DNA from: Edaphochlamys debaryana
Taxonomy: Eukaryota > Chlorophyta > Chlorophyceae > Chlamydomonadales
Length of the DNA stretch: 64,000 nucleotides
Assembly: GCA_016858145.1 (NCBI GenBank)
Contig: JAEHOE010000258.1
Span: 1-64,000 of the forward strand
Direction: 5' to 3'
A model generated the notes under the pieces. It made no database searches, was not told where the DNA came from, and saw nothing but the letters and a program-made list of their open reading frames with translations. This document shows, in pieces, positions 38,466 to 49,281 of this stretch (its first letter is position 1; every line of letters begins with the position of its first letter). A program made the translations under genes and the position numbers.

Positions 38466-39320
38466 CGCGGTGGTGGTGGCCGCCGACGAGCGCGAGAGCT
38501 CTCGAGGGCGTCCGCGCCACGCTGAGCGTGGGCCACACCTTTGGGCACGCCATCGAGGCGGCCACGGGGTACGGCACGTGGCTGCACGGGGAGGCGGTGG
38601 CGGCGGGGACGGCCATGGCGGCAGACATGAGCCTGCGCCTGGTGAGCGGGGCGGGGGAGGGGGCCGGGGAGCGTGACACACGGGGGCAAGGGAGGGTCTT
38701 ATTGCCATACCGTACTCACAGCTTCACTGCTCCGCCTCTCCGGCACTTCTCCCCATACAGACCTCGCCGAAGCGCCTCCCCCATCCCTCTCCCCCCTCAG
38801 CTAAACACGCTCTCCCCCCATTCCCTCTCCTCCCCCACCCAGGGCTGAATCGACCGCTCCCTGCACGACCGCATCCTGGCGGTCCTCCGCCGCGCCCGCC
38901 TGCCCACGCTTCCCCCCGCCTCCATGACGGTGGAGCAGTTCCGCAGCTTCATGGCCGTGGACAAGAAGGTGTGTGTGTGGGGGGGGGTATAGGGGGAGGG
39001 GTGTGTGTGGAAGGCTGCCGCCCTGGGCTTGGTCGGCTCACAAGGGCACAAGGACTGGCACAGGCAGTGATGGCCCCGGGGGCGCTCGGCGCCCCGCCAT
39101 CCCATCCCACACGTGCTCTCCTCACCCACCCACCCACCTACCCCTCCCACCCCCTCCCCCCCAGGTCCTGGCCGGCAAGCTGCGCCTGATCCTGCTCCAG
39201 GGCCCCCTGGGCTCCTGCGTGGTCACGGGCGACTTCGAGCCGCGCGCGCTGGACGACATCATCGCGGCCTTCGTGGCACAGGCGCAGGCGGAGGGGTACA
39301 CGGGGCCGGCGGCTCGGTAG
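38466..39320 (+). pseudogene. 3-dehydroquinate synthase fragment (last three exons)
   Basis: This is a duplicate of DHQ synthase exons 8-10 (about 38471-38641, 38843-38968 and 39165-39320). Exons 1-7 are absent, and the copy begins inside exon 8 without its acceptor. One extra base in exon 8 (AGCTCTCGAGGGCG against AGCTCCGAGGGGG) shifts the frame upstream of [13 protein letters not shown]. Exon 9 opens GGC TGA where the gene has GGC TGG, a nonsense change. Exon 10 is open. No full-length product is possible. Confidence 0.93.
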
Positions 39321-40406
39321 GGGGTCTACAGCCTACAGGAGTTGGCTTCGAGGGAGGGATTTGATGCGGAGGAGGAAGTGGGGGAGAGGAGGAGGGGTGC
39401 TGACAGCGTGTGAGCGTTTCTGTGTGTGCCCCGGGCCCCCGAGGAGAGGGCTGGGGGCTGTCCAACCGTTGGCATAAGGGAGCTTGATTTTGCTCGGGTT
39501 TGGACTGCGTTTGGTTTGCTTCGGCGCTGTGCGCTTGGGAGTCGCCGCGGTGTGCCGATCGAAAGAGGCGAGAGCGGCAGCGGAGGTGTGCGAGGTTGCG
39601 GGCTGTGAGGGATCGGAGGGGGCGATGCAATGTGCCCAAGAAAGCGTATGCGTGCGTGGAGAGTGGAGCGCAAGGGAAGATGCCGTGTGTGCTTGAGGAG
39701 GCGGGGGGCCCGAGTGTATATGCCACAGAGTGGGCGGGGCCGTGACGGGTGTTGCGGAGAGAACCATGTTGGCTGTTAGTCAGGAGACGATATGCCAGCC
39801 GCGGAGCTGCAGAGCTCGAACTCGTGTAGGGCCGGGGCGGCTGCCACCGCAACACCTGTAGGAGCGGGGGGCATGCACGCTGCCCCCGAGCCCCGACTGA
39901 CACGCTCTCTTCTCTCTGTAAGAGACGGCTGCGCCTCCGGTACCGTGTACGCACCGGTGCCGCACCACTGGTTGGATGCGGAATGGATTATGGACGCGGA
40001 ATGACATGAGCTTGCTTACAGGCCACAGTGCCAAGCCGCCAGTCCCCCTTGCCACCATCCTCACACCGCAAAGTTCTGCGGGCCCTTTCTCACTCGCTTG
40101 CCTGGCACTTTTGCTTCGATCCCCACCATCAGCCGCTTCTCTAAGTCCGTCTCCCCCCCTTCCCCCGGCCCAGCCAGACCGCAACCCTCCACCCTCAGCC
40201 CAGTGCCCCGGAGAGGGAGGCCAGCGGTCTACCCCAGCCCCCCGCTCGCTGCCCCGCGCTCGCCCGTCCGCCCCCTGGAGCCCCCTGCCCCTTTCCCCCC
40301 TCGAGGCCCCAGCAGTGCGCCCCGCCCCCCAGTCAGTGCCCCCAGAGCAGACCCTCGGCCCCAGCGCCGCCCCCCGGCCCCCTCCTCCCCCTCCCCCCTC
40401 CCCCCC

Positions 40407-43400
40407 TCAGACGAGGTCGCAGCGGTTGCAGGCCAGGTTGCATGCGCCCGGGTTGCCCTTGGAGCCAGCCATGTACCTGAGGGGGGGGGGAGGGGGTGTT
40501 GGGCAGGAGGCAGGTGCCGCAGGGGTGAAGGCCCCGGCACGCCTCACGCGCCTCTCGAGGCCTGAGCCCTGCGTCGGCCGCTCAGTAAAGCGGCCCACAG
40601 CCCCCCCTGCGCCTCAGTGCCTCCGGCCCCCCCCCCGCCTCACCCGGGGTTGGACTCGCACTCGCCTGACTCGGCCCTGGGGGGGTGGGTGAGGTTGCAG
40701 GAAGGGGGTGGAGGGTGGTGGAAGGTGAACAGGGCAGATGCGGGCGTACACGGACCTGTGCCCCCCGCCCCCTTGCTGGTCCCCCCCAACACACAAGCCC
40801 TCCCGCTCCCCGCCCCTCCTCTCCGCCCCTCCTCCCCGCCCCTCCTGCCTCCCTCCCTCCCACCCACCAGTGCTCGCACAGCTCGTGCGTGTTCTTGCAC
40901 CCCGGCACCGCGGGGGGCGGGGGGGGCACGTACTTGAGGCGGTGCACCTCGGTGCCCAGCCGCCCCACGTGGATCCTGGGGGAGGGGGTCGGAGTGGGGG
41001 GTGCGGGGTTGGAGGGGGTGTCATGCACCAAGTGGGAGCTAACCGGAGAGAGAGAGAGGCGGTGGGGTGCGGCGGGTGCAGGAGGGAGGGGGTGGTTGAG
41101 TGGTTGAGTGGGGGACTGAGGGTGTGACGTGTGGGGCCTTGCACTCATGGAGCGATGCGATGCGCCGTAACGGCGGTCGGACCTGGGGGCTCTGGGGGGG
41201 CCGGTGCTGTAGCTCAGGTCGCCTGGTCCGTTCCGAGTGATGGGGGCTATCTTGCACGAAAAGAAAACTAAGCGGAGGGGAGTTGCCGAACTGGGAACCA
41301 GAGAGAGAGGTGGTGGGGTGCATGCGGTGAAGGGGGAGAGGCGGTGGTCGAGTGGGGGACTGCGGGTGTGAGCCCCTGCACTGATGGGGCGACCCTCTCC
41401 GGGAAGGCGGAAGCACCGTCCCGGCGGTCTAGCCTGGGGGGTCAATGTAATGTGCAGGGTTGATGCTCCCAGGGCAATCGTTATCGCCTGATTTGCTTGA
41501 GTGATGCCAGGCTCACTGCCCTACCCTCCCTATGGCGGGTCGCTACAAGGTTGAACTTGAAGGTGAGGAGAAAGGACGATGGCGGACCGAAGTGGGTCCG
41601 CCATGGTCCTTTCTCCTGACCTCGCAAGTCCAACCTTCTAGCGACCCGTCAGAAGGGGGGGCATGAGGCTTTCCTGAGGTACCTGCTTTTGGCCTTCACC
41701 GCTGCCCCCGTCTGCCAATAGTGCTTGTCGCCCGGTCTGCCGTCACACCACGCTTCGAGACCTCCTGGCTTTCCGCCTCCGCAGCCGCCCCGCTCGACCG
41801 CCGTGACGGCGGGCCCCCCGGGGAGGACCACCCCAGTGCAGGGGACGCTGCATGCTGCACCGCAGCGTCTGGCAGGCGGAGTGATGGCCGAAAGGCCCCC
41901 AACACCCCTCCCCCTTCGCCGGCCCCTCCCCGCCGTGCACGCCCCCGGCCGCCCCTCCGCCACCCCCAGCAGGTCCCCCCTCCCCCCCGCCCCAACCCCT
42001 CCCTCCCCACCCCCCCTCACCACTTGGTCGCGCTCCACTTCTCCCCCCTGATCACGGGGCAGGAGCCGTGCAGCGACCCCGGCTCGAAGCGGCCGTCGGG
42101 GCGTATGGACCAAAACAGCACCGCATCGCCCTTGCGCGGCTTCACGGCGTAGCCCTGGGGGGGGGGGGTAGTGGGAGGCGTGTTGGGGGCGGTGGTGCCA
42201 AGCGGTGGGCCGTGGGGAAGACGAAGAGCCTGCTGGGGACAGCCCCTCTCCCGCTGCATCCATGCGGGTGCCTCTCGCCTTCCGCCCGCCGCCCTCGCCC
42301 CCGCGCCCACACCCTGTGTATGCCGATAGAGAGGGTTGTCCCCAGCGCACCGCCCCGCTCACAGCACCTCCGTCGCACCCTGGCGGCCCTCTGGACACAC
42401 ACGCTCGCCCGCCTGCCCCCCCCCCCCACCTCTCCCCCCGCCCCCCCCACCTCTTCCCCCACCTCTTCCCCCACCTCTTCCCCCACCTCCCCCCCCCCCC
42501 ACCTGCATGGCGCACTCGCTGAAGTGCTCCCGGGTCTGGTTGGGCGGGGCCTTGACCTGGGGGGGCAGGGGGGGGGGGCAAGGGAGGGTGTTCTTCAGCT
42601 TTGCTTCGCCTAGCCAGTAAGCGGAGGGAGGGGAGGCCGAGAGCCAGGGAGGCGTGTTCGGCACCGTTACCCCAGCCCTTGCCCCTGCCCCCTAACCCTT
42701 TCCCTCCCCTCCCCCCCCACCTTTGGGAACACCGTCTCCCCCCCCTCCTCGGGTGTGGCCAGGTACATGAGCACAGTGGCCATCCTGGGCGGGGGGGAGG
42801 GGGGCAAGATGCACAGGGAACGGGTTCAGGGGCAAACACAGCAGCCGCGCCGAGCCACATCCTCGCTGGGCATCCTGGCCCCCAGCTGCCGCGCCGCCCT
42901 CCCTACCCTCCGCCCCCGTTTTCCTCCCCAAGCCCGGGTCTGTGCAAACTTAAAGGCGTGGGCTGTAACTGGGCTGTAATTGGGCTGTAACGGGTCAGGG
43001 CAAACGTGTATGGGCGCACAGCAGCAGCCGCACTGAGCCACGGCCTGGGCAGGCGCCCAGCCGGGTCGTGGCCGCCGAGGTCCCTCCTGGCCCCCTCACC
43101 CCTCCCCCACCCCACCTGTTCCCCCCGTTCAGGTCCGCGGACTTGAAGCTGAAGTAGTCGTGGTGGGGGTCGTACTTCTGGGCCTTCTGCGGGGGTTGGG
43201 TGGGAGGGGGGTTGGGTGGGAGGGGGGTTGGGTGGGAGGAGGTTGGGATGTGGAGGGCGAGTTGAGGGAGGAGGGAAGTCAAGCAATAGCAGCAACCGGA
43301 GAAGACCAGGGGACCCGCCCAGCGGCAGCTGCCCAAGAGCCGCGCGGCACTGCCGGGGGAAGGCTGAAGGGGTACGGGGGGGGGGGCCGGTGCCGCTCCA

Positions 43401-45529
43401 CCGGCGCTGCGCATCCCCTCGTCCCCAGCTGCACCGCTTGGCCAGCGCACCCCCCGCCCCCTGGAGCTCACCAACCTTCACCACACACCCCACCCGCCCC
43501 CTCCCCCACACGCCCCCCTCCCCCACACGCCCCCCTCCCCCACACGCCCCCCTCCCCCACCCGCCCCCCTCCCCCACCCGCCCCCTCCCCCACCCGCCCC
43601 CCTCCCCCCTCACAGCCGCTGCCTACGCTCTCTAGTCGCCGCTCGGAGGTTGGACCTTTCGCTCTGGACATCGGTGCGCATCGGACTCGCTGGCTGCCGC
43701 TCCTGCTCTCCTTCCGCTCTCCAGCTTGTACGAAAATCCCCTCCCCCCTCCCCCCCCCTCACCTGGTACCTCAGCACCTGGATGCCCTCCCCGTTCTCCA
43801 CGGGCAGCATGGTCCACATGGCCAGGCGCCGCTCGATGCGGGCCACCAGGGGGGTCTCGCCCTGGGCTGGGGGGTGGGTGGTGGAGGAAAGAGGAGGGAG
43901 AGAAGGAAAGGAGGGCAGAACGGAGTTTGGGGTGTGTGGAGTGGGCGGGCGGGGGAGGGGCGCCGGGGCGCACGCCAGGGGGGGCGGGGGCTGGAAGCCT
44001 CGGGAGGCGCTTGCCGAGTAAACAAACATATGCCCTGGGGCCCTGGCTCCGCGATCCGGCTGCTCCAGCCTCAGCCCCACCCCCCGAGGCCCCCAACCCC
44101 ATCCACGGGGGGAGCGAGCCGTGCCCCTCCCCCTCTGCCCCCGAGCACCAACAGCCCTCGCACCCCGAGGCCCCCCGCCCCTCCCCGCCCCCGCCCCCCT
44201 GCCCCCCACCATAGAACATGCCGGAGGAGGTGCGGATCTCAGACACACTGGGGGAGGGGGAGGGGGTGGAGGAGGTAAGCGGAGGGGGATAGGGTCGCAG
44301 GCTTGTGGGGTGCTGGTCGGGTGCGTCGCCCCTCCCTCGCCCCCCCCCCCCTCGCCCCGCCATGGGTCTGGGCCCTGGCGCCCTGCCCAGGCAGGGCCTA
44401 CCCTGCGTCCACGCGCCACCCCCCGCTCCAACCCACATCCCCGCCCCAGCCGCCGGGCCCCGCACGGGCGCTCCCCCGGCCCCAGTCACCGCCGCATGCG
44501 GCAGCCCCCCGGCCCCTCCCCGGGCCCTCCCGCCGGCTGCCCCCCTGCTGCCACGCCCCTTGCCCCCCTCTGCCCCGAAGCCCCACCCAGGCCCGCCCCC
44601 CAGCGCCCGCGCGACCCCGCACCCCTGCGGCTGCAGCTGATCCCCCACCTCCTCCGCACACCCCAGCCCCGCTCCCCCCTCCCTCCCACCTGCCCGCCCC
44701 CGTGACCGAGTCCGACACGCCCGAGCGGTGCAGGCGCCGCTCCGAGTTCTCAATCAGCTGGTCGCACTCCTCTGGGGGGGGGATGGGGGGAGGGGAGGGG
44801 GGCGCTTGCATGGCTGCAGCTGCCCAGACGGAGGGCGGAGAGGTGACGGGGGGGGAGGAGAGGGGCGGGGAGGCAGCGCGGCAGGCGTGGTTGTCCCCTG
44901 GACCTGGGACTCCGGCGCGGCTAGAACCGAGATTGCAGCACGTGATACGGTACCCCCCAGCCCCCCCTGCCCCGTACCGTCCGTGAGTATGCCCTTGTAC
45001 AGGAAGATGCGCGGCTCCCAGGACAGAACCACCATGCCGTTCTCGCGGCCGGGGGTGCCGCCCGGGTCGCCCGTGGTGCCGCCCTCCTCGCTGGCGCGCG
45101 TGCGCTCGCCCAGCCAGCCGATGAACTCGCGCTCGTCTGACGGGGGGGAGGGGGCGGGAGGGACGGGCCGGGAGGCACGGGGAAAGGGTGGGGGATGGAA
45201 GGGGTGGGGACTCGCGGGGGCGAAGATGGCGCGGGCTCGATGCTTCCAGGTCCCGCGGGCTGTCACAAGCTCTCCGCCTCCTCGGCTCTACTGGCTGCTG
45301 TGGATGTGCTGGCGCCACCGGATCGAGGTTCGCGCGGTTCATTTTGTCCTCGCGTCGACAATTGCTTACCCGACTTGAGCTTACGCCCAGCCTTGAGCGC
45401 GGTTGCACCCGCATGAGCCTCGTGGGTGCCTAAAGTCTGCGCTAGTGCATTCTGTTCTGCTAGCGCTGGGCAAGCCAGCGCTAATAGCAACGCGCCTAAA
45501 CACGCAAGCTGCGTGCGTAGTGCGGACAT
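40407..45529 (-). CDS. Prolyl 4-hydroxylase with C-terminal ShKT domain (copy 2, intact)
   Basis: This endomembrane 2-oxoglutarate/Fe(II) dioxygenase hydroxylates proline in cell-wall-type glycoproteins. Twelve exons join in phase: 45370-45529, 44978-45136, 44690-44771, 44210-44247, 43763-43866, 43116-43186, 42721-42784, 42503-42556, 42021-42154, 40868-40975, 40643-40675 and 40407-40476, giving 358 aa. A signal peptide (CLGALLLALACPALA) is followed by LSWEPRIFLYKGILT, EIRTSSGMFY and the jelly-roll. Iron ligands are His and Asp in YDPHHDYF and His in SLHGSCPVI. The 2-oxoglutarate Lys is in GEKWSATKW. The C-terminal six-cysteine ShKT module spans CKNTHELCEHW to LACNRC, as in plant and algal enzymes. 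It is the only open copy of the pair. Confidence 0.94.
41534..41651. ncRNA. Long near-perfect intronic hairpin (unit 2)
   Basis: This is the same foldback as at 30708-30823, in the corresponding intron of the intact hydroxylase. The one substitution noticed in the distal arm (TCTAGCGACC for TCCAGCGACC) restores pairing with CGCTACAAGG, so the stem is at least as good as in unit 1. Confidence 0.65.
43484..43612. repeat. Intronic C-rich minisatellite (unit 2)
   Basis: Tandem CCCCCTCCCCCACACGCC and CCCGCCCCCCTCCCCCA units form the shorter counterpart of the array at 33355-33535. Confidence 0.85.
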
Positions 45530-47701
45530 TATCCTTAAAAAGTTGGAGACGAAGCAGTTAAAGCGAGACGGCTGTTGCGCGCTGTTTGTGCAGCTGCCTT
45601 GCTGTGACAGACGTACCGGGCCCAAACCCGGCCGCTTTCCCCGCTTCCCCCGCAGCCCCCGTAGAACGGGCCGTCGCGACGACTTGCGCACAGTATCGTT
45701 ACGGGACTGTGCGTCCAAAAACGCAAAGCTAGGCTAGGCCCAACTCGAGGCATCGACCGACTCTGCCCGTGCCCACATGGCCGATGCCAAGCGACCGAGC
45801 TGACTGCACGACCCCGCCGGCTGGCCTGCCCCGGGCCTACCGCTCGTGCCGTCGTGTGCAGGAACCTGGGAGAGGGCGGCCCTCCGACCCCTCCACGGCT
45901 CCACCCACAGCGGACAGTCAGGCACCGTCTAGTCAAGGCACGCCTAAACCCTTACACATGCATACCATGGCGAACACCAGGACTCGGGGACTGGCCGCGC
46001 TTGCATGCACCAGCTGCTAACGACCGGTGAGCCACCCCAAGAGAACAGACAGAGCTGTGAAGTCATTCCGTGCGCCAGTCCGCCCCAACGCCCTGGGTGG
46101 GTCCTGCCCGGTGGCCGCCCCCCAGCAGCGCCTAGCAGTTCACCGGAATGCGACGGTATTTGCGGCCCATGGCCTCAGTGGCCCATGCCCTCACGCCTCA
46201 GTGCCCTCAACCTCTGTCGGCCTGGGCTCGGGGCTGGCTCCTGCCTCATCGCACGTGGCTGACCCTAAGAGGCCCTCTCGGAGTTGGGCACCACTGCTGC
46301 GGGCCCCGACCGCACCCCATAAACAACTGCACAGCTGCTGTCAGCACTGCAAGCCCAAGCCGATTACACTTGTACATGGGGCGTGCTCCAAGCCCCGTGC
46401 CCTTCTCTCCGTGCAGGCATGCACCTCTTCAAGACTTCAACTGCCTATAACCTTCCTGCTCCAACCCCCCTGCTGAGTGCCGACCTATGCATCGGCCTCA
46501 TCCGTCCGGCCTCGAGCTCAGTCGCAGATGTCCCCAGACGCAGCGCGGCTCCGGCCCTCGCTTTGGCGGCGCATCGCCCCGCTGCAGCCCGCCCCCCCCC
46601 CCCGTCCTACGCGCGGGCTCCCCTTGTCCCCGGCGCCCCGCCCTCCTGCCCCTCACTCCAGTCCGCGGCGTCAGGTTGCACCCGGGACTCTTGCCCCGCC
46701 CCACGCTGCTCGCCGCCCTCGCCAGCTGCTGCCTCAACCCCGCCTGCGCCTCCCCAGCTCCCTACCCGGCACCCTGCGCGCCGCCTCGACCTGCGCCTGC
46801 GCCGCCTCGACCTGCCTCGCCCTGGCCCGCTGCAGCCGCCGCCGCTGCCTCCGCAGCGCAGGGGAGTCAGCGGCTGCTGGCCGTCCCCTCCCCGCCGCCG
46901 AGCCGTCCCTGCCCTCGTCTGACGGCACGTCGGCGGGTGCGCGGCCCTGCTGTCGCCCGGGGCTGCGGCTGCGGATGAGGCCTGCCGCCTTGAAGCCCCC
47001 GCCGACAGCGCCTCCACTGCTCAGGCGGTGGGACTTGAAGGCGCCTGTGGCGGGCTCCCGCGCCGCCACCGCCGCCTCCCCGGCCGAGACGGCAGCCCTG
47101 CGGGCCCCACCCCGCGGACTACCCCCGCGCGCGTGGCATGATGCAGTCGATGGAGGGGGCGATGGCGGTGGCGGTGAGGCAGTCTATGGCGGTGGCCCAG
47201 GCCGAGGGCGCCAACCGCCAGGCCCAAGGCCGCCGCCGCCGCGTGAGCACCTCCGCCGCCGAGCCGTTCGTCCGCCGCCGCCGCCGCTGCGTTGGTGCCG
47301 CCGTCGGCGGTCATGCAGCGGCTGGTGCTGCAGGGGCTGCAGGGCGCGGAGACGATGCAGGGCCCCGCCTGGAGCTGGGGCGGTCGCCGTGGGCGCCGCC
47401 GGCATCGCTGGGGCCGCCAGCGGTGCTGGCTCGTGCTGAGAGCAGGAGCGACAGTAGTAGGGGTTAGAAGGCATAGTAGTAGGGGAGGGGGGGGGGTGCA
47501 GGTGATCGACCCGGACACCTCAAGCCCGCCTGCAGGCAGCCCTGCACGCCTAGGGACGCCCCCGCACCGCCCCCTCACAGCTCGCGAACGGATCCCCGGT
47601 CGCATGCTGCCTGGGACCCCCCCCCCCCCCACACACACACACAGCTCGCGATACTGCCTGTCCCCCACCAACCAGCGCCAACCCACCTTCTGCGAGGGGG
47701 G
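45530..47701. other. Spacer between hydroxylase 2 and the membrane-protein pseudogene
   Basis: Homologous to 35462-37590 but without the MITE and with many indels. Frames rich in Ala, Pro and Arg are open on both strands by composition. No gene is supported. Confidence 0.5.
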
Positions 47702-48156
47702 CTACGGGTGGGGGCCAGCGGCTGCGGCTGGGGGAGCGGGTGCAGGAGTGGGGCTGCGGCTGCGGTTGCGGCTGCGGGGCGCATCCCCGCCGCCTGGGCG
47801 GCTGAGGACCATGCACAGCCCAATGATGGCCGTAGAGAGTACCAGGCTGTGGTTGAAGCCGAGGCTGAGGATGCTTGCCTTGGCTGGGGGGTCCGGCCGG
47901 TCTGTCCCGAAACCCCGAAGTCCATCGCCAACGTACTTGCCGGCAGCCGCCACTGATGTCCCCAAAGAGTGCTGCCCATAGCCGAAGCCGAAGGCGATGC
48001 CTCCGCCAATGCCCAGCCCAATGGCAAGCCCTTGCCCAACGCGCCCTGAGCGATAACCGCCAGGCTCGCGGGCAGCCGCGCGGGGCACCGTGTGCGGCTT
48101 CCGGGGGCCTCCACCGCCTCGGAGTTGCTTGCTCCGCGGCGTGGCCCGGACAACAT
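47702..48156 (-). pseudogene. Frameshifted copy of the small Gly-rich membrane protein
   Basis: This aligns to the 175-aa protein at 37591-38118. The ATG and MLSGPRRGA are kept (ATG at 48154-48156). One base is missing in the next 50 (49 nt against 50 between GGAGCA and GTGCCCCG), which puts the rest (VPRAAAREPGG, VGQGLAIGLGIGGGIAFGFGYG, SLVLSTAIIGLCMV) in another frame that has no ATG. The segment corresponding to the second LGDGL repeat is also altered. It is therefore probably a pseudogene, unless it is translated from a non-ATG start or the base is an assembly error. Confidence 0.72.
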
Positions 48157-48210
48157 GATGTGGTTTTAGCAACGCGCGTGCGGACTAGTTCGTTCGGGCG
48201 TGGTCCGTTT

Positions 48211-49281
48211 GTGGTATGGAATTTATGGGGCGAGTTTGAGAGTACACGAGAGCTCTTTCACCAAAAACCTGATGGCGCGCGCTATGATTGGCGCCGCTTC
48301 GAGCACTACTTGAGTGCGACGTTCATGCGTCCAAGTGATCAAGCTGACCCTCATTTGCCATTCCCCTCGACAACATGGTATCAAGGTCGTTCAGGTTCGG
48401 ACCGGCGTGGCGGTTACTTGTGCCGCTTCCTCGGACGCCGCTTCATGATGCCTCCCCCGACGACGACCGTCGTCACCCGGGCTACGCTGCACGGCCCCTC
48501 CGAGTACAGTGCCCTCGACAACATATTATATGTCACACGAGGTCACCTATCCCTTCACCACGCCTCCCAGATTCCTAACACGCTCGCTTCCACACCTTCC
48601 GAACCGGTGGAGGGACGGCCTGACCCCGCGGCAATGCTGCGTCGGGGCCGTACGGTGGACACGGGCCTGCGCCTGGGGCCGCGCGGCGTTGAGGCGGGGG
48701 ATCCACGCCAGGAGGGGCCCCTGGTCCACGCCAGGCACCGGGCCGGGCCCAGGACTCGGGGACCAGCGGCCTTCACACGCCCCAGCCGCCCACTTCGTGA
48801 GCCTCATCAGAGGCCCCAAGCACGCTCCCCGCTCCGCTGTCCCCCCCGCTCCCCGCCCCCACCGCAGTGCAGTCCAGCCAGCCCCTGACCGCACGGTCCC
48901 CCCCGCTCCCCCTGACCGCCGCCCCCACAATCCCCAGCGCTCGGCTCCACAGCCAGCACCCTCACCAAGCGTCCCCGCGCGCCCCAGCCGCCAACACCTG
49001 GTCTACCTTCCCCCAAGAGGACAGACGACTTGAGGCAGTCCGCCTGGGCCCAGCAGTCCGGTGAATGCGCCCTGCGTGAGCCTCCCCTGCCCTCAGCGCG
49101 CTCCCGTGTTGTGATGTCCCCCAAGCTTTCCCCGTCCCCATCGAGTGCAGCCCCCCCCCCTCCGCGCCCACTTGCCCCCGCTCGCCCGCCTCCACCCACA
49201 CGCCGTCCCAGACCCCACGCTCGGCTCCCCCGCCAGCCCCCTCACCTCGCAACCCCCCCTTCCTAATCCACCCCCTGCCCC
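48211..49281. other. Unassigned region past the duplication, possible retroelement scar
   Basis: 48211-48400 is noticeably AT-richer than its surroundings. It contains CGACAACA directly followed by TGGTATCA at about 48367-48382, the order of an LTR end and a plant Met-tRNA primer-binding site. A related CCTCGACAACAT string recurs near 48513. A forward open frame runs through to 48888, but I recognise no domain. The remainder is C-rich low complexity. Confidence 0.35.

Noticed and set aside
47875..48888. 337-codon forward open frame across the end of unit 2
   Set aside because: Joins antisense of a pseudogene to unrelated sequence. No ATG context or domain; only the AT-rich segment is reported as a curiosity.
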